64,000 bases of DNA. It comes from Bradyrhizobium diazoefficiens (GTDB taxonomy: Bacteria; Pseudomonadota; Alphaproteobacteria; Rhizobiales; Xanthobacteraceae). The position numbers were made by a program, and so were the translations under genes. The stretch is taken from assembly GCF_016616235.1 (NCBI RefSeq), contig NZ_CP067100.1, positions 372,001-436,000 of the forward strand, written 5' to 3'. The notes beneath the pieces were generated by a model. That model was not told where the DNA came from and searched no databases. It saw only the letters and a list, made by a program, of their open reading frames with translations. This document shows, piece after piece, positions 1 to 10,659 of this stretch. Numbering within the stretch: the stretch's first letter is position 1; the number at the start of each line of letters is the position of its first letter.

Positions 1-160
1 GCATGACCGGCTTGCGGAACTCGGCGGCCGCCTCGCGCAGGATGTAGATGCTCTCGGCTTCCAGCCGCTGCAGATGGCTGGTGGTGATACGGAGCTGCTT
101 GCCGTCGGCCATGCCGGGGACGGCTGGCGCCTCGGTCGCGGGCACTTCCAACATGGTCAT
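1..160 (-). CDS. cysD: Sulfate adenylyltransferase subunit 2 (CysD), N-terminal part, cut by the window edge
   Basis: Only the first 53 codons are present; the gene continues off the left edge. The visible N-terminus has a short variable leader and then HLQRLEAESIYILREAAAEF, the conserved opening of CysD, the small subunit that makes adenosine 5'-phosphosulfate from ATP and sulfate together with the GTPase CysN. The PP-loop that binds ATP would lie just outside the window. Its ATG at 160 overlaps the TGA of the upstream sulfotransferase gene by four bases (ATGA), so the two are probably translated from one message. The family call rests on the N-terminal motif alone, but that motif is distinctive. 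Confidence 0.85.
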   Translation of the reverse strand, partial: MTMLEVPATEAPAVPGMADGKQLRITTSHLQRLEAESIYILREAAAEFRKPVM

Positions 161-1176
161 GCGGCCGCAGCGAACCAATCGCCAAACAACTTCGCCGACA
201 TCGCCGGAGTGAGGTCGAGATCGCGAACGCAGGCCGCGACTGAAGCGCGATAGACGTCATTGACGCCGCAACGCTCAAGAACGTCCAGCACCGTTTGGCT
301 CAGCGCGGACGTCGCGCGGCGCTGGTAGCGGTAGGCTGTGTCGGAGGTATGCAGATTGGGGACGTCGTAAATAGTCGCCTCACTGGGCCATATGACTCGT
401 GCGTTCTCCGCTTGTTCCAGTCCTGTCTCCCGCCAGCACGTCACCGCCTTTTCGGCAAAGCTGTTTGAAAGACCAAGCCGGTCGAAGAGGATGCGCACCG
501 ATGATACGGGCTCCTTGCTCACTTCATACACGTAACGGGTGACCGGAATGCCGTGTCGCCTGGCATAGTTCTCCACTCGCTCGGCGTTGAGCGCGGCGGC
601 GACGTAATTGTGGACCAGCGTTTTTTCAGAAGCGCGGCCCGACCATTTTTCGATCCACGACGCCAGTGAACTTGCCGGTTCGCGATCGAGCATGATGCAA
701 TGGAGCCGGTGTCGCGGATAGCCCGCGTCAATCAATAGCTGTAGCGGATTGAACAGACTTTCCGCGAGCACATAGGGCCCCATCGTCTCCTTGCTGAAGA
801 TATTCGGGCTAATGCTGGCTGAGGGCACGATCCAAGGTCTCAATGAGCTGCCCACCATTGCATCGCGCAGGATGGCTTTGACCGGCTGGTAGTATGAGGG
901 CATTCCCATCGTGCCAAACAGGTTGGTCAGCGCCGTCGATCCAACGCGGCATTTCCCCCATGCGAAATGCAGCATGGGAAAATCGTCCGCCGGCCGCTGC
1001 CGAAAGCTTGCGGAAAGGCACTCAGTGACTTCCTGCATCAAAGTCCCGAGACTGACTGCTCTGGTTTGGAATTCGCCAACTGGCGAAAGCGGCATGGTGT
1101 CGAGCAAGCTATGCTGCTGGCGTATCAGATCGGCCATTCGTTGCAGGGAATCGGCGGAAGCCTGGTTGTTGTTCAT
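157..1176 (-). CDS. Sulfotransferase-family protein coupled to cysD
   Basis: A 339-residue soluble protein. Residues 71-86 read FAWGKCRVGSTALTNL, which matches the 5'-phosphosulfate-binding loop of PAPS-dependent sulfotransferases; no signal peptide or membrane segment is seen. A GGAG ribosome site about eight bases upstream supports the ATG at 1176. The stop codon overlaps the cysD start by four bases. CysD begins the route to PAPS, the sulfate donor this enzyme would use, so the context supports the call. The acceptor cannot be read from the sequence; lipids, surface glycans and small molecules are all possible. The rest of the protein diverges too far from well-known sulfotransferases to name a subgroup. 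Confidence 0.7.
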   Translation of the reverse strand: MNNNQASADSLQRMADLIRQQHSLLDTMPLSPVGEFQTRAVSLGTLMQEVTECLSASFRQRPADDFPMLHFAWGKCRVGSTALTNLFGTMGMPSYYQPVKAILRDAMVGSSLRPWIVPSASISPNIFSKETMGPYVLAESLFNPLQLLIDAGYPRHRLHCIMLDREPASSLASWIEKWSGRASEKTLVHNYVAAALNAERVENYARRHGIPVTRYVYEVSKEPVSSVRILFDRLGLSNSFAEKAVTCWRETGLEQAENARVIWPSEATIYDVPNLHTSDTAYRYQRRATSALSQTVLDVLERCGVNDVYRASVAACVRDLDLTPAMSAKLFGDWFAAAA

Positions 1177-1328
1177 GTTGGGACTCCCTGGAACAGATAC
1201 CGCTGGCGATGTTGATCGCGCTTTTCGAGACTCCTACCTACAGTTGTTTTTCGGTTGTCGTCAAACCCGTGATTTACCGGGGTTGCGAGCAGCGAGCATC
1301 GACGCGAAGCTCGCCGCTTCGCTGCAAA

Positions 1329-3044
1329 TCAGGCCGCGCGCACCGTGTCGAGGAACTTTTCGACCTCGGCTTTCAGGAGTCCGCTCTCGCTGGAGAGCGA
1401 GCGCGCCGACGTCAGCACCTGTCCGGACGCAGCGCCGGTGGCGCTGGTGCCGCGATTGACTTCGGTGATTTTGTCGGCAACCTCCACCGTGCCCTTGGCG
1501 GCCTCGCCGACATTGCGCGCGATTTCCGTCGTCACGCCGGCTTGTTCTTCCAGCGTCGCGGCGATGGTTTGCGCGATCTCGGAGATCCGGCCGATCGTGT
1601 CGCTGATCTCCTTGATCGCACTGACCGACTCCTGCGTCGCGACCTGCATGCCTGCAATCTGGGTCGCAATCTCGTCGGTCGCCTTGGCGGTCTGTGCGGC
1701 GAGTGCCTTGACCTCGCTTGCGACCACGGCGAAGCCGCGGCCGGCGTCGCCCGCACGCGCGGCCTCGATGGTGGCGTTGAGCGCGAGCAGATTGGTCTGC
1801 TCGGCGATCGCCGTGATCAATTTCACGACATCGCCGATCCGGCTCGCCGCTTGTGACAGTTCGGTGATACGGGCGTCGGTTTTTTCGGCCTGCTTCACCG
1901 CTTCGCCGGCAATGCGGCTGGAGTCCTGGACCTGACGCCCGATCTCGACCACGGACGCGCTCATCTCCTCGGTGGCGGCGGCGACCGCGCCGACATTGGT
2001 GGAGGCCTCCTCGGAGGCGGCGGCGACCATGCCGGCCAGCTGCTTTGTGCTGTCCGCCGTGGACGTCAGGGTGCTCGCGGCGCTTTCGAGCTGCGCGGAC
2101 GCCGACGACACCGTGTTGACGATGCCGCCGATCGCGGCCTGGAACTCGTCGGCCAACTTGAGCATGGCGGCCTTGCGGGCCGCGGCGGCGGCCGCTTCGG
2201 AATCCTTCTGCGCCGCCTCCATTTGTTCGATGCGGATCAGATTTTCCTTGAAGGTGTTCGCCGCACGGGCGTTGTCGCCGATTTCGTCAACTCGGCCGAT
2301 AAAGGGAATCTCGACCGCCTTGTTGCCGCTGGCCAGTTCGAGCAGCACTTCGCCAATGCGCCGGACCGGGCGGGCAATGCTCAGCACCGAAAATGCGGCG
2401 GAACCGATTAACGTCAACATGACGGCCACGCCGACTATGAGCGCGAAATTCGCGGTAGAATTCAATTCCTCCAGCACCTGGCTCTTACGCTTGGCCGCGT
2501 ATTCGTTGGCGATGCCCACTCCTTTATCGATGGCAGTGTTGACTTGCCCTGCCGCCGGGAACGTACGCTCGTTAAGAACGCGGGCCTTCGCCGCTTCCGC
2601 CTCGGCCTTGGCCCCTCCATCGGCGCCAATGACGCGCTTTTGCGCCTCCGCAAGCTCGATGGCGCTGGTCAGATAGGCATCCACAGAGTTCCGAGCCGCC
2701 TGGTAGGCATCCTTTGTAAATTGCTGTTTGGCCCGATCGCGCGCGGCATCAATCTCTGTCTCGGCTTCGGTCACCCTGGCGCGGAGAACCTGAAGGAGCT
2801 CGTCGATTCTTGCGACCGACTGCGCGGACGCGATCTCGAGAGCGGTTGTCTCCGCGCGCGCTATCGCTGTCTGCGCCGACTGCGCATTGCCTTTGTTGAG
2901 ATAGTTGAGAATCAACAAGCCGTTGGATGCCACAATCGACCGGTTACCCAGCGCCTGATTGACCAGCATGCCACCGACCAGCAGAATGCTGATCGCTGAG
3001 ACGATGCCGAGCTTTGTGCCGATACGAAATTTGAAGGATGCCAT
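1329..3044 (-). CDS. Methyl-accepting chemotaxis protein
   Basis: A 571-residue chemoreceptor. A first membrane helix lies at about 12-31, a helical sensor region at 32-197 (four-helix-bundle type by its Ala/Glu-rich pattern), a second membrane helix at about 198-223, then a HAMP segment and a long cytoplasmic signalling coiled coil. The hairpin tip that contacts CheA and CheW is clear at about 414-446, including [20 protein letters not shown]. It would relay a periplasmic signal to flagellar control. No CheB/CheR-docking pentapeptide is seen at the C-terminus (FLDTVRAA). No chemotaxis genes adjoin it, so it is a stand-alone receptor acting with che genes elsewhere. The ligand is unknown. Confidence 0.93.
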   Translation of the reverse strand: MASFKFRIGTKLGIVSAISILLVGGMLVNQALGNRSIVASNGLLILNYLNKGNAQSAQTAIARAETTALEIASAQSVARIDELLQVLRARVTEAETEIDAARDRAKQQFTKDAYQAARNSVDAYLTSAIELAEAQKRVIGADGGAKAEAEAAKARVLNERTFPAAGQVNTAIDKGVGIANEYAAKRKSQVLEELNSTANFALIVGVAVMLTLIGSAAFSVLSIARPVRRIGEVLLELASGNKAVEIPFIGRVDEIGDNARAANTFKENLIRIEQMEAAQKDSEAAAAAARKAAMLKLADEFQAAIGGIVNTVSSASAQLESAASTLTSTADSTKQLAGMVAAASEEASTNVGAVAAATEEMSASVVEIGRQVQDSSRIAGEAVKQAEKTDARITELSQAASRIGDVVKLITAIAEQTNLLALNATIEAARAGDAGRGFAVVASEVKALAAQTAKATDEIATQIAGMQVATQESVSAIKEISDTIGRISEIAQTIAATLEEQAGVTTEIARNVGEAAKGTVEVADKITEVNRGTSATGAASGQVLTSARSLSSESGLLKAEVEKFLDTVRAA

Positions 3045-3186
3045 CGTGAACCCCAGTCCCAGAATTACCCGGGCCAGTTGGCAACCAAAAATTGAAATTC
3101 GCGTAAACGAATTGCAACTTTATGCAAAGTAGGCACGGAAAGATCGCCACATCTGGTAGTAGAATTACGGGGTCGCGTTGCTTCAG

Positions 3187-3312
3187 CCAATCGTCGCCGA
3201 CCCATCCGGGCCTGTTGGTGACGTGAATCGCGCATTCGCCTTCGGCAAGGCTTGTCGCGGCCGCGCCCATCCGGCCGCGCGGCGAGCCATCGGGGATGAT
3301 AGTCGCCCACAT
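3187..3312 (-). pseudogene. Relic of an L,D-transpeptidase (YkuD) gene
   Basis: On the minus strand one frame reads IPDGSPRGRMGAAATSLAEG and then ECAIHVTNRPGWVGDDW. This lines up with IPDVIPGGSPRNPMGVAAMT and GGEYAIHGTNVPGSIGGF in the intact L,D-transpeptidase at 5633-6148. Further matching fragments appear in another frame (near 3270-3330), the catalytic SxGCIR segment is gone, and there is no start codon or signal peptide in place. It is therefore a decayed fragment, not a gene. An open frame of 187 codons happens to run through it and should not be annotated as a protein. Confidence 0.7.
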
Positions 3313-3758
3313 TTCGCAGCACCCGCTTGGCGAACTTCTGATCCGCCACGCTAGTGGAGCGGATTTGACGTTCGTAAACGCAAACCATCCGCCGCAATGC
3401 CCTGATCCGAACCAGTAACTTGCTGAGCGGTGCTCTGTGCCGGGGGCCATTGCGACGGCGGACATGAACCTACTTAAACGGGTACATGCATTGAATGTCG
3501 TTGACACATCCTAAGATAGCAATAGCCTACGAGCAGGTGAAAGAATCTTGAGCGGAGCCGGACGACCGGTTCCAGACACCGCGCCCTCGAGCTGTCGGAA
3601 CTACTCACGCAGACGATTGAAACTTGCGATCTGAACCGCCGGCACCGGATCTTCCGTCGCTAGCGTTGTGAGAATTTCGGCTTAGCGTCGGTCCCCGAGA
3701 GCAACGCTAACACCCGAATTGAGAGCGAAATTCAACCATAACATCCGGACTTCCGCCG
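3313..3758. other. Intergenic stretch upstream of the methyltransferase gene
   Basis: No gene is supported here. An inverted pair TAGCGTTG and CAACGCTA lies at about 3660-3710, about 50 bases before the methyltransferase start, and could be an operator or promoter element. Nothing else stands out. Confidence 0.4.
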
Positions 3759-4751
3759 ATGTCGAAAGCCACGAAACCTGCCCATTCCTTTCACAACCCA
3801 CTGTTCTCCAGTATCACTCATGTCAGACTGCTCGCACGAGTCGACCGCACCATGGCCGTTGCACGCGCCATCCAACGGCTCATCCGACCCGGAATGCGCG
3901 TGCTCGACGCCGGCTGCGGTACCGGGCTCATGTCGTTCCTGGCTGCGAAGGCGGGCGCTTCGGAGGTCGTTGCGATCGATCGCGAGAACGTGGAGCTCGC
4001 GCGCGCCCTGGCAGAGGAGAATGGTCTTTCAAACCAGATCCGCTTCGTCGAAGGCGATCTCACGACCCAGTCGCGCGACACGCTCAATGGCGGCTTCGAT
4101 GCCATTATCGCCTTCGTCTATACGAATCATCTCATCGTCGACGAGGCTCGCTCAACGCTTGTTTACGCTTTGCGCGAGCAATTCGGCAGGCCGAATTGCA
4201 TAATCATACCGGACCGGGTTCGCTATTCCGGTGTCGCTTGTGAATGGCCCGGTGTCGACGCCGGTACCGAACTGGACGATCTGCGCCGCACCATTTCCGA
4301 TATGGAAAGGCGGTATCAGCTTAGCTTGAAGACGCTGTTCGAGACGGCACGCATGGAGTTACAGCACACGATGGCGCGCCCGCGCATCAGCGCTGACTAC
4401 GAATGGTCTCCATCGTGGGGAAGTGGAGGTTATCGTTATCTGCGCGGCGCATTCCGCAAACTGAGCAGAGAAAGCCAGGTTGCCGACATTAATTACGGTG
4501 CTGAGGCGCAAGCGGCACCTTATCCAAACGAGTTGAGCCTGGACCTTGTCGCGCCGGGCTTATGCAATGCCATCCTTTGGACACAAGAACTCTGGTCCGA
4601 CAGCCATCTGCTGTGGACGGCAGAGCATATGAGCACCCTAGCCACGGGCGTCACCCTCGAAGCTTGCGATCGGCTCGTCGTAAAGCTCGATGCAGCTTGG
4701 CGTAAAACCAACTCGATCGGAGATGCAGCGCGCATAGAGCGGGTGAAATAA
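3759..4751 (+). CDS. Class I SAM-dependent methyltransferase, PRMT-like fold
   Basis: A 330-residue soluble protein. Motif I, VLDAGCGTG, is at residues 48-56, followed by an acidic residue ending VVAID at about 73 that would bind the ribose of S-adenosylmethionine. The spacing and the AAKAGASEV stretch resemble protein arginine methyltransferases. The PRMT double-Glu hairpin is not recognisable: the matching place reads FDAIIAFVYTNHLIVDEA, with hydrophobic residues where the first Glu is expected. Arginine methylation is therefore doubtful, and the safe call is a class I methyltransferase of unknown substrate. It stands alone between a relic region and a divergent block. The start was chosen as the first ATG in frame after the upstream stop. 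Confidence 0.75.
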   Translation: MSKATKPAHSFHNPLFSSITHVRLLARVDRTMAVARAIQRLIRPGMRVLDAGCGTGLMSFLAAKAGASEVVAIDRENVELARALAEENGLSNQIRFVEGDLTTQSRDTLNGGFDAIIAFVYTNHLIVDEARSTLVYALREQFGRPNCIIIPDRVRYSGVACEWPGVDAGTELDDLRRTISDMERRYQLSLKTLFETARMELQHTMARPRISADYEWSPSWGSGGYRYLRGAFRKLSRESQVADINYGAEAQAAPYPNELSLDLVAPGLCNAILWTQELWSDSHLLWTAEHMSTLATGVTLEACDRLVVKLDAAWRKTNSIGDAARIERVK

Positions 4752-4987
4752 TCGATGACGGGAGCGTTGTGGCTGCCTTATCCGTCGATGCCTCTCGCCT
4801 CGGTAGGAGACCGCTTGGAATAGCGCGCCGCGCATAGGTGCGAATTTTCGCAGACAGCGATCCGGGCCAACGGCTTGCGACCAAGCGACGACTCGTCTCC
4901 TCGGGTGCGCGACCAAGCCTTGTCGGTTTCAGGCCTTGTCGGTTTCAAGCCTTGCCGGTTTCCCCGACTCAGTCCTAGCGTGGCCCG

Positions 4988-5578
4988 ATGCGTTTCCACG
5001 ATCGTCCCCATGCCTATCGGCCGCAGTTCGGCGGCTCGCCGTTCGGCCGTCGCTTCTCCGGGCTGCTGCCGTGGATGTTCGTGGCCGGCGTCGCGCTGGC
5101 TGTCGTGCTTGCCTTCCGTCACGGGACGATGTGGCCCATCCTGCACGCCGATGGCGAGCGCAGGCGGGACGCCGAGATCGTTCTCCGGCAGGCAGGCCGT
5201 CCCGATAGTCGCGAAGCGGTCGACGTCCTTCGCACCATCGACGGCGACACCTTCCTCGCGCGCCTGCATCAGCGCGACGGCCGCGATCTCGTCGTGCGTG
5301 TTCGGCTGCGCGGCATCGATGCGCCCGAGCTGAAGGCGGCCTGCCAGGAGGAGCTGGACAAGGCCGAAGCCGCGGCCCGGGCGCTGCGTGATCTGCTCGG
5401 CCAGGGCGGCGTGACGATCACCAATCTCGGGCCCGACAAATATGGCCGCGTTCTCGCCGACGTTGCGACCAGGCGAACTGCCAACGTCTCGGCGGCGTTG
5501 CTCGCCGGCGGTTATGCGCGGAGCTACGATGGCGGCCATCGTGACGGCTGGTGCGCGCGCAGCTGGCGTTTCTGGTAA
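4988..5578 (+). CDS. Thermonuclease-like (SNase-fold) protein with N-terminal membrane anchor
   Basis: A 196-residue protein with one membrane helix at about 27-43 and then a staphylococcal-nuclease-like domain from about residue 78. Landmarks are VLRTIDGDTF, VRVRLRGIDAPE (the Arg and Glu match the catalytic region of the family) and the DKYGRVLA segment near the C-terminus. Members cleave DNA or RNA with calcium, or act as inactive nucleic-acid-binding modules. The domain should face the periplasm if the charged N-terminus stays inside. It converges on the L,D-transpeptidase gene, with a shared hairpin terminator between them. Confidence 0.8.
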   Translation: MRFHDRPHAYRPQFGGSPFGRRFSGLLPWMFVAGVALAVVLAFRHGTMWPILHADGERRRDAEIVLRQAGRPDSREAVDVLRTIDGDTFLARLHQRDGRDLVVRVRLRGIDAPELKAACQEELDKAEAAARALRDLLGQGGVTITNLGPDKYGRVLADVATRRTANVSAALLAGGYARSYDGGHRDGWCARSWRFW

Positions 5579-5582
5579 CAAA

Positions 5583-5608
5583 AAAGCCGCGTCAGATGAC
5601 GCGGCTTT
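5583..5608. terminator. Bidirectional intrinsic terminator
   Basis: Twelve-base-pair hairpin AAAGCCGCGTCA / TGACGCGGCTTT with a two-base loop, flanked by an A-run on the left and T-rich sequence on the right. It sits between two convergent genes and can serve both strands. Confidence 0.85.
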
Positions 5609-5632
5609 GGTTGTCTGTCCTGTTCTGTTCGA

Positions 5633-6148
5633 TCAGCGCGTCACGATCACCGTGGTACCGACGGAGACGCGGCCGTAGAGATCGGTAATGTCGTCGTTGA
5701 GCATGCGGATGCAGCCATAAGAAACGAAGCCGCCGATCGAGCCCGGCACGTTGGTGCCGTGGATCGCGTATTCGCCGCCGGAAAGCGTCATCGCCGCCAC
5801 GCCCATCGGATTGCGCGGCGAGCCGCCCGGGATGACGTCCGGTATGTTGGGCTTGTCGCGCTTCACCTCGGCGGGTGGCGCCCAGGCCGGGTTGCGGTAT
5901 TTGCCGTCAATGCGGGTGGTGCCGGCCCACTGCTTGCCGGATTTGCCGACGCCGACCGGGTAGCGCACCGCGTGGCCGCTATCGAGGATGAAATAGAGTC
6001 GCCGCTCGCTGGTCTTGACCACGATGGTGCCCGGCGAATAGTCGGCGAGGTGCGCCCCCACCATTTCCGGCCGCGCCTCGGCCGCCGTCGACATCAAGAC
6101 CCCAGCCCCGATGGTGGCGGCCAGCGCCACAGCAATCCTCATCGACAT
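5633..6148 (-). CDS. L,D-transpeptidase (YkuD domain), exported
   Basis: A 171-residue protein with a signal peptide (hydrophobic core at about 5-22, AEA before the mature part) and a YkuD catalytic domain. The motif HGTN followed by SYGCIRM supplies the His and Cys of the active site. Such enzymes make 3-3 cross-links in peptidoglycan or attach proteins to it in the periplasm, using tetrapeptide stems. The length fits the short single-domain class common in Rhizobiales. A broken relative lies 2.4 kb away at 3187-3312. The gene is monocistronic and ends in a shared terminator. Confidence 0.92.
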   Translation of the reverse strand: MSMRIAVALAATIGAGVLMSTAAEARPEMVGAHLADYSPGTIVVKTSERRLYFILDSGHAVRYPVGVGKSGKQWAGTTRIDGKYRNPAWAPPAEVKRDKPNIPDVIPGGSPRNPMGVAAMTLSGGEYAIHGTNVPGSIGGFVSYGCIRMLNDDITDLYGRVSVGTTVIVTR

Positions 6149-6423
6149 CGAATTTTCCCTCGCCCCCGAACGGATCGTCGAAATCCATGCAAAACCGGCA
6201 ATCGCCAGCTTGCCCAGACATTCCTAACCGCGCCCGTTAACCGGATGGTTTCCACGCACGGCCGCCGAGGGCCCGCCAGCAGGGGAAACAAAGGAAATGT
6301 TCGAAATAAAGTAAATGACCTGAAAACAACACTAGGCGGGAAAGATGCACGCGCGACATTCTGCGCGCTGACAAGAGCGTGAGGATGTGAACCGCCGTCA
6401 TTCCGAGCTGCAGTTGGTCTCAT
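6149..6423. other. Intergenic region upstream of the L,D-transpeptidase gene
   Basis: About 275 bases with no supported gene. It is locally AT-richer around 6285-6330 (CAAAGGAAATGTTCGAAATA), which is the likely promoter zone of the minus-strand L,D-transpeptidase gene. No convincing -35/-10 pair could be fixed by eye. Confidence 0.4.
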
Positions 6424-6555
6424 GTCCCGGACGCGGTGCAGCGTGTAACGCTGCTCCGCAGAGCCGGGACCCACCTCGCAAAGGGTGACGTTGGACCGAT
6501 GGGCCCCGGCTCAGCAGCGCACCGCGAAGTGCGCGCTGCGCTGCGTCCGGGGCAC
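6424..6555. repeat. Palindromic intergenic repeat, copy 1
   Basis: A 132-base element whose ends are imperfect inverted repeats (GTCCCGGACGCGGTGCAGCG against GCGCTGCGTCCGGGGCAC). An inner pair, GAGCCGGGACCCA against TGGGCCCCGGCTC, lies within. A second copy is at 50637-50757. It ends about ten bases from the acs stop codon and could act as a strong transcript-end hairpin. MITE- or REP-like elements of this type are common in Bradyrhizobium. Confidence 0.75.
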
Positions 6556-6564
6556 GGCAGTGCG

Positions 6565-8511
<1,947 letters not shown>

Positions 8512-8924
8512 GTTTCCCTCCACCTACGGCAAGCCGAACTCATGCGACTGGCAAGCCGACCTGATCGTTGAACCGATTATGCGTCCGCCTAACCGGCCCC
8601 GACAAGCCGCACAAGCTGGACCTTCGGCGAGCGATCCGCCATGCGGAGAATCAAGCTCCGCGGGTCGGCTGTCGCAAACCTGAAATAGCCCCCAGGCAGG
8701 TGCTTTTGGCTCTTTACCCAAATCTCCGGAACAGGCCCGTGCAGGGCGCCCATGCGTCGCAGGCGGTATTTAGAAACCGTCCGTCACTGATTCGGGACTC
8801 GCAATGCGGTTCGGAACACCCTAAGTGGCTAACCCGGGTCCCAAGAGACCTTCCAGGCGACCCTTGGAACAAAAATCAGAACGGCGGCATTGACCGACAA
8901 CAAACAGGGCTAAGGCATAAGGCT
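8512..8924. other. Divergent promoter region between acs and the topoisomerase gene
   Basis: About 410 bases with no supported gene. It must hold the promoters for acs (minus) and topoisomerase IB (plus). I see no clear operator, repeat or terminator. Confidence 0.5.
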
Positions 8925-10094
8925 ATGATGGATCAGCAGAATCTCGGGACGATGCGGCCCGCTTCAGCCGATCCTGCTGCCATTGCGCTGGCCAAGGCCC
9001 TCGGACAATGGCCGAAACCAGCCGGTTCCGGCCGTCCCAGCCCGAAAAAGGTCTTCGACAAGGCGCCGGCGGCGACGGTCGAGGCCCTCGCCAGGGAGCT
9101 CGGCCTGCGGCTCGGCGACCAGAACGAGCTGACCATCCGCCGCATCCGGCGCGGCAAGGGCTATTCCTTCGTCCGCCCCAACGGCGCGCATATACGCGAC
9201 GCCCGCACCATCCGCCGCCTGCACGCCATGGCAGTGCCGCCGGCCTATCGCGAGGTGCGCTACTCGGCCGATCCGAGCTCGCATCTCCAGGCGGTGGGAC
9301 GCGATGCCGCGGGCCGGCTGCAATACCGCTATCACGCCGATTGGGAGAAGGTCCGCGAGCATCGCAAGGCGCATCGCCTGGAGAAGCTCGTCGGTGCGCT
9401 GCCAAAGATCCGGCGCAAGGTTTCGGCATTCCTGTCAGGCGACGAGCCGACGCGCGAATTCGCGCTCTCGGCCGTGATCGAGCTGATCGCGCGCACCGCG
9501 ATCCGTCCCGGCAATGAATCCTACGCCCGCCTCAACGGCACCCGCGGCGCCACCACGCTGCTGAAGTCCAACGTCACGCTGGAAGACGACAGCTTGGTGC
9601 TGACCTTCAAGGCGAAAGGTGGCAAGGCAGTGCGGAAGGAGTGCGACGCGGCCAAGCTGGTGCGCGCCATCGGCATTTTGCACGGCGTTCCCGGCAAGCG
9701 CATGTTCCAGTACCGGGATGCCTACGGCATCGTCCGCGCAGTCAACACCACGCAGGTGAATGCGTTCTTGCGCGAGATCGCCGGCATCAAGATCTCGCTG
9801 AAGGATTTCCGCACGCTGATGGCCTCCGCCGTCGTCGTGGAATCGCTGTCGCGGATCACGCCGGCGACCAGCCAGCGCGGCCGCAAGAAGCAGGTGCTGG
9901 ATGCGATCCGTGCCGCGGCCGACCAGCTCTCCAACACGCCGGCGATCTGCCGCAAGAGCTACGTCCACGACACCATCGTCACGGCCTTCGAGGATGGCAT
10001 CCTCGAACGCTTCGCCGCGACGATGAAGGGCCAACGCTCGCAGGCGCGGCGCGAGCAGCTGCTGGCGCAGGTGGTGGCGACCGCGGCGGTGTAA
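8925..10094 (+). CDS. DNA topoisomerase IB, poxvirus/bacterial type
   Basis: A 389-residue type IB topoisomerase, which relaxes supercoils by nicking one strand through a 3'-phosphotyrosine. The N-terminal domain has the conserved KGYSFVRPNGAHIRD region. The catalytic domain contains an Arg in AIRPGNESYA, KDFRTLMAS, and the tyrosine in NTPAICRKSYVH. Two adjacent ATGs (8925 and 8928) are possible starts. An open frame extends 119 codons upstream but has no family similarity and crosses the promoter region, so it was excluded. Such enzymes often accompany DNA-repair or stress genes in rhizobia; no partner is seen here. Confidence 0.93.
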   Translation: MMDQQNLGTMRPASADPAAIALAKALGQWPKPAGSGRPSPKKVFDKAPAATVEALARELGLRLGDQNELTIRRIRRGKGYSFVRPNGAHIRDARTIRRLHAMAVPPAYREVRYSADPSSHLQAVGRDAAGRLQYRYHADWEKVREHRKAHRLEKLVGALPKIRRKVSAFLSGDEPTREFALSAVIELIARTAIRPGNESYARLNGTRGATTLLKSNVTLEDDSLVLTFKAKGGKAVRKECDAAKLVRAIGILHGVPGKRMFQYRDAYGIVRAVNTTQVNAFLREIAGIKISLKDFRTLMASAVVVESLSRITPATSQRGRKKQVLDAIRAAADQLSNTPAICRKSYVHDTIVTAFEDGILERFAATMKGQRSQARREQLLAQVVATAAV

Positions 10095-10102
10095 CCGCCG
10101 CA

Positions 10103-10558
10103 CTAGACCTTGGCCGATACACCCTTATCCGGACCGGGATCGCCGCCAGCGGCCGCGATCGTGAGCCGTTCCAGATAATGCACCCATCCCTTCGCATGCG
10201 CGGCGGCCTGTTCCTCGGTCGGCAGGCCGCTATGGGTCATGCGCAGCAGCGTGCCGCCGTCGCGTTCGATCAGGTCGATCTCGATCAGGCTGGAGCCGGG
10301 CGGCACCTCCTGGCCCCCCTCCCAGCCGAAGGTGTAGGCCAGACGATGCACCGGCACGACTTCGCGAAAGGTGCCGCGGGCGCCGCCGCCGCGCGGGCCG
10401 ACCCCTTTGAGCAGATAGAGCCCGCCCGGATGCGGCTCCGTGGTGGCATCCGAGCCCATCCAGCTCAGGATTTTCTCGGGGTCGGTCAAATATGCGAAAA
10501 CAGTGGCACGCGGGGCTGCGATCTGGGTCTCGCGCTGCACAACGAACGACTTGGTCAT
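10103..10558 (-). CDS. SRPBCC (AHSA1/START-like) domain protein
   Basis: A 151-residue single-domain protein with the helix-grip pattern of the AHSA1-like family: an N-terminal strand VVQRETQIAAPRATVFAYLT, then PEKILSWMG, and the C-terminal helix with GWVHYLERL. These proteins form a hydrophobic pocket for lipids or other ligands, and many sit beside ArsR regulators; none is present here. It converges on the topoisomerase gene, with nine bases between the stops, and is divergent from the cyclase gene. The ligand is unknown. Confidence 0.85.
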   Translation of the reverse strand: MTKSFVVQRETQIAAPRATVFAYLTDPEKILSWMGSDATTEPHPGGLYLLKGVGPRGGGARGTFREVVPVHRLAYTFGWEGGQEVPPGSSLIEIDLIERDGGTLLRMTHSGLPTEEQAAAHAKGWVHYLERLTIAAAGGDPGPDKGVSAKV

Positions 10559-10659
10559 CGGCGATCATCCCTAGGCTGAGCTTGGGACATGGCGGCGCCC
10601 GCGCCCCCCGTCAAGGATTGCCCGTGACAAGGACGGTCCGCTTTCGCCATCATCGGGCG

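Noticed and set aside
2944..3507. Minus-strand frame of 187 codons
   Set aside because: It contains the YkuD relic but no intact domain, overlaps the chemoreceptor gene start and has no ribosome site. Called a pseudogene fragment instead.
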